In this document: one piece after another, positions 6,148-9,578 of the stretch
How positions within the stretch are numbered: the stretch's first letter is position 1
Layout: every line of letters begins with the position of its first letter
Assembly (NCBI GenBank): GCA_008636095.1
Contig: VSJD01000211.1
Coordinates: forward strand, 1-9,578
DNA length: 9,578 nucleotides
DNA from: Kiritimatiellota bacterium
GTDB lineage: Bacteria; Verrucomicrobiota; Kiritimatiellia; JAAZAB01
Direction of reading: 5' to 3'
Program-made: the position numbers and the translations under genes
The notes under the pieces: model-generated
Told to the model about the DNA's origin: nothing
Seen by the model: only the letters and a program-made list of their open reading frames with translations
Database searches by the model: none

Positions 6148-7071
6148 TTATGATTTGCGCACGTATTTGTGAACCAGTTTTTTAACGGCCTCCTTGATGG
6201 CCTTCTGGTTTGAGAGTTTCCCCACCCGGCTGGTTTCCGAAGCCAGGATATCCTGGCAGATTTGCAGGAAATTCCCGTTGGACCCGGCCGGCGTAAAGCC
6301 CTGACCTTTCAGCGTCTTGGCAATGATGATACAGCCGCGCACGGTGGGCGGAAACTCGCACTTGCCCGAGTCCCGCAGGTCCCGGACAATATTGACGATT
6401 GTCTTGGCGCTGGCGAGCGGGATCCTGGACTTGGCCCGCGTAATGGCCACCTCGGTATCGTAATCGAAGAAATCTACGTCAATGGTCACCATGCGGTCCC
6501 GCAGGGCATCCTGGCTCTTATGCACGCCCGCGTATTCCTCGGGATTGGAGGTAAAGATGGCGCTGAATTTAGGATGCACCTTCAGGTAGGGCTCATCACC
6601 GCCGCGTCCCACCGGCATATCCATCATGCCCTCCTGGAGAATGGAAAGCAGGATGTTGTTGGCCTCCGGCCGTGAGCGGGTGAACTCGTCGTAGATCAGG
6701 GTAAACCCGTAACGGCACGCCACGGTAAGCCGATTGTCCATCCAGCACTTGGTCATGTCTTCCTCGGTTTTCTTCACCCGTGAAATGAAATTATCCACCA
6801 GCTTCCGGAAGTGATAACCATGCTCGCCGCCGACTAAATCCGCAGTAGTGAATTGCTCGTCACCGTGCATGATGACGACCGGCCGGCCAATTTGCCGTGA
6901 CACGTGCATAGCCAAAGTGGTTTTGCCTGTGCCCGATGCGCCCCGGAAATGAACGGGATAGCCGGCCTTCAAGTAAGACATCGCCCGCTTAGTCAGGCCC
7001 TTGACATACGCGGTTTCCACGAACCCCGGTAACGGACTGGGTTCCAAGACGGTTGTGATTTCATCAATCAT
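6148..7071 (-). CDS. gvpN: Gas vesicle ATPase GvpN (MoxR-type AAA+)
   Basis: This 307-aa protein is a clear GvpN. It has Walker A GASGTGKTT (44-52), a DEQFTTADLVGG block (71-82) typical of GvpN, Walker B LIYDEF (125-130) followed by TRSRPEANN, a sensor-1 segment FTSNPEEYAGVH (173-184) and the DALRDRM arginine-finger region (188-194). GvpN is an AAA+ ATPase of the MoxR type that is needed for gas vesicles to grow from small bicones to full width, often together with GvpO. No GvpO is recognised here. The ATG at 7071 was chosen over a start 132 bp upstream because it has AAAGGAG 7 nt before it, family homology begins there, and the extension would overlap the 60-aa gene. Confidence 0.96.
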   Translation of the reverse strand: MIDEITTVLEPSPLPGFVETAYVKGLTKRAMSYLKAGYPVHFRGASGTGKTTLAMHVSRQIGRPVVIMHGDEQFTTADLVGGEHGYHFRKLVDNFISRVKKTEEDMTKCWMDNRLTVACRYGFTLIYDEFTRSRPEANNILLSILQEGMMDMPVGRGGDEPYLKVHPKFSAIFTSNPEEYAGVHKSQDALRDRMVTIDVDFFDYDTEVAITRAKSRIPLASAKTIVNIVRDLRDSGKCEFPPTVRGCIIIAKTLKGQGFTPAGSNGNFLQICQDILASETSRVGKLSNQKAIKEAVKKLVHKYVRKS

Positions 7072-7084
7072 AGCTTTGCTCCTT

Positions 7085-7267
7085 TTACGGCAACGAATTC
7101 CACCCCTTGATATTTTTGGCCGTTTTGTTCCAAATTCGGTTGGCCTCCTCAAAATCCGCCCGCGCTTCCCTGGCTTTCTTTTCAAAGCCTGCCTTGAGCG
7201 CAAGGAATTTTGCCGACGCCTGCGTCATCTTTTTGATCCTGTTTTCCCGGATGGTTGGCTCAGTCAT
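7085..7267 (-). CDS. Small helical protein upstream of gvpN, 60 aa
   Basis: The 60-aa protein is all helical and charged, with no recognised family. Its stop is 13 bp before gvpN, with the gvpN ribosome site in between, the same spacing as at the next two junctions, which supports it as a real gene. Its C-terminal part has the pattern A42-x3-W46-x2-T49-A50-x2-I53, which matches the motif A-x3-W-x2-M-A-x2-L shared by the two proteins upstream (209 and 116 aa), so it is probably a shortened relative. The ATG at 7267 was chosen; a GTG at 7291 in frame has no better ribosome site. The Shine-Dalgarno is weak for both. Confidence 0.62.
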   Translation of the reverse strand: MTEPTIRENRIKKMTQASAKFLALKAGFEKKAREARADFEEANRIWNKTAKNIKGWNSLP

Positions 7268-7330
7268 TTTATTGCCACTCGCTCTTTCCACCGCAGATTG
7301 TGCAAGGCACTCGTTTCGCGGGCAAATATT

Positions 7331-7681
7331 TCAACCTTCGGCACTTTTACCGCGCCGTTCTTTCAACGTGGCCGCCATGGCTCTCCAGGTCCGTCCGGCG
7401 CCCAGGAGATCGGAGCGTGTCTCCGCGCGCCGGTGGTAGCATGTTTTCAGAAACACTTGCACCGCCGGCACCATTGCCTTCCGATATTCCGCCAGTTCCT
7501 TTCTCAACGCGTTCGCCTGGCAGCGCTGAAGGATACGGCATTGGCCAATGAACAATCGGGCATCACCTCGAATGGTGTTGCTTTCATCCTTCACAAAAGC
7601 CAGGGCGATTTTCCGCGCTCTATAACCGGTAATAACACTTTCGCACAGGGCCTGCATGCCCGCCGCAACGTCATTCCTCAT
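7331..7681 (-). CDS. Helical gas-vesicle-cluster protein, 116 aa, paralogue of the 209-aa neighbour
   Basis: The protein has 116 aa, helical, with no known domain. Residues 58-110 align without gaps to residues 122-174 of the neighbouring 209-aa protein, with 18 of 53 identical by my count, including ALxKELA (58-64), RSD (89-91), W99 and MAAxL (102-106). A weaker match near Y20-x-x-R23 fits the N-terminal Y18-x-x-R21 of the neighbour, so this looks like the same protein with about 66 middle residues missing. It also has four cysteines (C13, C48, C54, C81), which the 209-aa protein lacks. The ATG at 7681 has AAGGA 5 nt upstream; an in-frame start at 7723 falls inside a palindromic repeat and was not used. 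Function unknown. Confidence 0.78.
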   Translation of the reverse strand: MRNDVAAGMQALCESVITGYRARKIALAFVKDESNTIRGDARLFIGQCRILQRCQANALRKELAEYRKAMVPAVQVFLKTCYHRRAETRSDLLGAGRTWRAMAATLKERRGKSAEG

Positions 7682-7700
7682 GTGTTTCCTTATTTGCCAA

Positions 7701-7795
7701 ATGCAGGATGCAGAATTGGGCATGGTTCAAGGTTCAGCGGTTCACGGTTGCCGATTTACCAGTAAACTCCCAACTGCGAACCTTTGAACCATGCC
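7701..7795. repeat. Intergenic inverted repeat and repeat words
   Basis: In the 123-bp gap between the 209- and 116-aa genes, GGCATGGTTCAAGGTTC (7719-7735) pairs with its near-exact complement at 7778-7795 (one bulged T), leaving a 42-nt loop. It is preceded by ATGCAGGATGCAGAAT (7701-7716), related to the word at 1406-1430. The stem is not followed by a T run in the direction of the genes, so it is read as a dispersed repeat element and not as a terminator, although it could affect mRNA stability. Confidence 0.65.
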
Positions 7796-7804
7796 AATAT
7801 TTAT

Positions 7805-8434
7805 TTACTCTGCGCCTTCGTTTTCCTTTTTCTTTTTGGATTTCTTATCAACGGCCTCCTCGACGGAAGACGTGTCGCCGCCCATTTCAATGGACGTCAC
7901 GTTGCCTTTCTTACGGGCGTGCGCCAGTGATGCCGCCATGGAACTCCAGGCCCCGGCAGCTTTTTTATTGTCAGAGCGATATCCACCGATCAGGGCGCTC
8001 GCGTCGCCAAGAATCGTCTTGACGGAGGCAGTCGTGTCCCTCACCGATTTGGCCAGTTCTTTTTTCAGGGCATCGCTCATTTCTCCGTGAGCATTGGAGA
8101 ATTCCTTGAGTTTCTTTTCGGTATGGCTCTTGATATCATGGGCTTCCTTGGCCAACCGGGCATTTAGATCCTTGGCCATCGCCACGCGCTCGCGGCTCAT
8201 CGTCTTCATATCATCCCGAATGCCGCCCAGCAGGCCGCCGATGGACTGCGCCAATTCGCCGGTGAACTCTGTCAATGCCTTGGACTGGTCCGCGCCCATT
8301 TTGCGGCGGTCGCGACCGAATTTGTTCAAGGTTGACCGGGTGCCGTCCACGATGCCGCCGACGGCTTTGGTGCGCTGATTATAGGACGCCATGATTTCTC
8401 GTGTCGTGTCTTTCATGTTTTCCGCGATTTTCAT
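7805..8434 (-). CDS. Helical, alanine- and lysine-rich gas-vesicle-cluster protein, 209 aa
   Basis: The protein has 209 aa, entirely charged and helical, without cysteine, membrane segment or signal peptide. The N-terminal segment 14-39 (I-x-x-SY-x-QR-x3-V-x2-I-x-D-x-TR-x2-L-x2-F) matches residues 14-39 of the 302-aa protein just upstream at the same positions. Residues 122-174 match the 116-aa protein downstream, ending in the A159-x3-W163-x2-MA-x2-L motif. The last 20 residues are a lysine/glutamate-rich tail. It thus links the two proteins as members of one family. Long helical proteins of this sort sit in other gvp clusters and may coat the vesicle or act as scaffolds (inference). The ATG at 8434 has AGGAGG 8 nt upstream, a stronger case than the ATG-like start 57 bp upstream. 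Confidence 0.82.
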   Translation of the reverse strand: MKIAENMKDTTREIMASYNQRTKAVGGIVDGTRSTLNKFGRDRRKMGADQSKALTEFTGELAQSIGGLLGGIRDDMKTMSRERVAMAKDLNARLAKEAHDIKSHTEKKLKEFSNAHGEMSDALKKELAKSVRDTTASVKTILGDASALIGGYRSDNKKAAGAWSSMAASLAHARKKGNVTSIEMGGDTSSVEEAVDKKSKKKKENEGAE

Positions 8435-8481
8435 TGCTCTTTCCTCCTGGGTTATCGGCTTCGTTCCTTGCGTATAGTGAA

Positions 8482-8500
8482 ATCGGCTCACAGAGCCGAT
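8482..8500. repeat. Perfect 8-bp intergenic hairpin
   Basis: ATCGGCTC (8482-8489) and GAGCCGAT (8493-8500) form a perfect stem with a 3-nt loop, in the gap between the 302-aa and 209-aa genes. No T run follows on the minus strand. It would lie about 50 nt ahead of the ribosome site of the 209-aa gene. It may be an RNA-processing or stability element, or one more member of the dispersed palindromes. Confidence 0.6.
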
Positions 8501-8517
8501 GCCACAGAATAGTCGTT

Positions 8518-9426
8518 TTATCCCGCCTGTTCCTGCACCGTGTTTTTCGTTTGTTCACCTCCTTGTGGATTTTGAGACCAACGAACGGCCTCGAACGCTT
8601 CTTTCATTCTCATGTCGCCGCAAAGCGGCCGCGCTGGTTGCCGATCGGCTGTGCTTGTCCCGGCGTAGCGCTCTCGCCTCGGCGACTTGTCCGCCATAGT
8701 CCCGACTCTACGAGAGGTCGGGACGACGGAGAAAGCCTTCGGCGGAGCCAGGGTTGGCGAAGAGGAATCCTTGTTGCGCTGTTGCTTGAACTCGGCGAGC
8801 ATCCGGCGCACTTCTTCCCGGCGTTTGAATTTCCGGGCAATGCGTTCTTTCCCCTGGCTCTGAATGTGGGAGATCATGTCTTTAAAATCTTTGATCCGCA
8901 GGGTATTGCCTTTAACCAGCAGTTGTTTCACCAGCATGACCGTCGCCTGTTGGTCGGCTTGCGCCTCGCGGAGGTTGGAAGTCAGCTCTTCCTTGCACTG
9001 AGCCTGTTCAGCGAGTAATTCCTTGATGGACTTCAAGAGGTCGAGGATCTTACGGGTATTGCCTTGGGCCAATTGGTCGCGGATCTGGCCATAGCATTCT
9101 TTCAGCGACGCAGCCAGGCGCTGTTGTTCGGCCAGAAATTCGTTAAGTAGGGCGCGGATTTCCTTTTCCTGCTCGCGGCGGGGTTCGACGATCCGCTGGA
9201 TCATTAGGTCATAATCTTTGTTGCGCAGATGCTCATTACGGGCGAGGACATCGCGGAGTTGACGGTGGATAAGTTCCTGCTCCTCGCGAGCCTGGTCGGC
9301 CCCCTCCTGGAAATCGGCAAGGACAAGGCGGGTAGTGTCGAAGATGGATTGAACGCCTTCAATCCGCTGTTCATACGAGGAAAGGATATCCTCCATGAGG
9401 CGGGCGGGCTGTAAAACATCCGGCAT
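8518..9426 (-). CDS. Coiled-coil gas-vesicle-cluster protein with repeat-derived C-terminal tail, 302 aa
   Basis: Residues 1-217 are an almost unbroken charged helix. After the N-terminal segment shared with the 209-aa protein (14-39: SYEQR...IFDTTR...L-x-DF), three related units of about 50-58 residues follow, beginning near L61, L119 and L170. Compare LRNKDYDLMI (67-76), GNTRKILDLL (122-131) and GNTLRIKDFKDMI (173-185). From about residue 219 the character changes: the tail (about 220-290) is rich in P, S, R and G and is encoded by DNA containing the same GTCCCGAC/GTCGGGAC hairpin arms (8699-8724) as the non-coding repeat at 9555-9572. The tail therefore looks like a palindromic repeat that was inserted and translated. 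The start has AGGAG 9 nt upstream. It is the first gene of the series in this window. Function unknown; scaffold or vesicle-associated protein is a guess. Confidence 0.82.
   Translation of the reverse strand: MPDVLQPARLMEDILSSYEQRIEGVQSIFDTTRLVLADFQEGADQAREEQELIHRQLRDVLARNEHLRNKDYDLMIQRIVEPRREQEKEIRALLNEFLAEQQRLAASLKECYGQIRDQLAQGNTRKILDLLKSIKELLAEQAQCKEELTSNLREAQADQQATVMLVKQLLVKGNTLRIKDFKDMISHIQSQGKERIARKFKRREEVRRMLAEFKQQRNKDSSSPTLAPPKAFSVVPTSRRVGTMADKSPRRERYAGTSTADRQPARPLCGDMRMKEAFEAVRWSQNPQGGEQTKNTVQEQAG
8699..8724. repeat. GTCCCGAC/GTCGGGAC hairpin inside the 302-aa gene
   Basis: Two perfect 8-bp arms (8699-8706 and 8717-8724) enclose a 10-nt loop, inside the coding region for residues 235-243 of the 302-aa protein. 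The same arms occur in intergenic DNA at 9555-9572 with a 2-nt loop. This marks a dispersed palindrome that has become part of a reading frame. Confidence 0.8.
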
Positions 9427-9578
9427 GATTTACTGCTCCTAAAAGTGGCTATTGCTTTGCCAGTTACAACTTTTTAAAAACCCCAGGAATGACTTGGCGA
9501 TCCGTGCCAGCTATCCCGTGAGGAATCGCAGGGACGAATCGGCAAGCATTCCCTGTCCCGACAAGTCGGGACGGAGGG
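9427..9578. other. Right-edge intergenic region, repeat-bearing, no gene seen
   Basis: The 152 bp ahead of the 302-aa gene hold no reading frame I can support on either strand. The Shine-Dalgarno AGGAG for that gene is near the left end. The right end carries the perfect hairpin GTCCCGAC (9555-9562) / GTCGGGAC (9565-9572). A promoter for the gene series could lie here, but I found no convincing -35/-10 pair, and the transcript may begin beyond the edge. Confidence 0.5.
9555..9572. repeat. GTCCCGAC/GTCGGGAC hairpin upstream of the 302-aa gene
   Basis: A perfect 8-bp inverted repeat with a 2-nt loop, identical in both arms to the hairpin within the 302-aa gene at 8699-8724. The shared arms with different loops point to one dispersed palindromic family. 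Confidence 0.8.

Noticed and set aside
7072..7203. N-terminal extension of gvpN up to 7203
   Set aside because: It would overlap the 60-aa gene in another frame, while the start at 7071 has a strong ribosome site and family homology.
1406..7795. CRISPR array suggested by repeated short words
   Set aside because: The copies are far apart, of unequal spacing and orientation, and there are no spacers of equal length or cas genes.
9495..9509. Possible sigma-54 promoter (TGGCACG on the minus strand)
   Set aside because: The -24 half fits, but the GC of the -12 element is two bases too close, and no TTGC block is present at the right place.

Overview
The window is a bacterial gas vesicle (Gvp) accessory cluster. 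Eleven intact protein genes all lie on the minus strand, so the cluster reads from right to left. Two genes are recognisable Gvp genes: gvpN and a GvpF/GvpL-family gene. The rest are chaperone-like, ATPase and small helical proteins, several of them joined to gvpN by 13-29 bp gaps. A transposase gene enters at the left edge. The structural protein GvpA and the accessory proteins GvpJ, GvpK and GvpG are not in the window. They would have to lie beyond the right edge, beyond the IS on the left, or elsewhere in the genome.

Layout in transcription order. (1) 9426-7085: four small helical proteins of 302, 209, 116 and 60 aa. They share sequence motifs with each other and look like a home-grown paralogous family. 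(2) 7071-4859: gvpN (MoxR-type AAA+ ATPase), a 103-aa basic coiled-coil protein, a 125-aa protein made almost only of six DnaJ-type CxxCxGxG zinc-finger motifs, and an Hsp20/GvpH-like protein, tightly spaced. (3) 4617-295: a Get3/ArsA-type ATPase, a two-domain Cdc48/VCP-type AAA+ ATPase, and a GvpF/L protein carrying a J-domain (HPD motif) at its C-terminal end. (4) 191-1: the start of an IS4-type transposase with a DUF4372-like N-terminus, cut by the window edge.

How the genes may work together (inference). The cluster brings three different ATPase machines (GvpN, Get3/ArsA-like, Cdc48-like) together with the parts of an Hsp40 split over two proteins (J-domain on GvpF/L, zinc finger alone) and a small heat-shock protein. 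A plausible reading is a dedicated quality-control and assembly set for the very hydrophobic, aggregation-prone shell protein GvpA: Hsp20 and the Get3-like protein would hold it, the J-domain would call in DnaK at the growing vesicle through GvpF, and Cdc48/GvpN would remodel or extract. None of this can be proved from the sequence alone.

Organism. Minus-strand genes with good Shine-Dalgarno sites show a bacterium. The intergenic gaps are full of short palindromic and word-like repeats (GTCCCGAC/GTCGGGAC hairpins, GGCGGATC-GCCTATGG palindromes, ATGCAGAATGCAG and GGTTCAAGGTTC words), of a kind I associate with uncultured PVC-group or Omnitrophota-like genomes. This is a weak inference. No tRNA, rRNA, CRISPR array or replication origin was seen.
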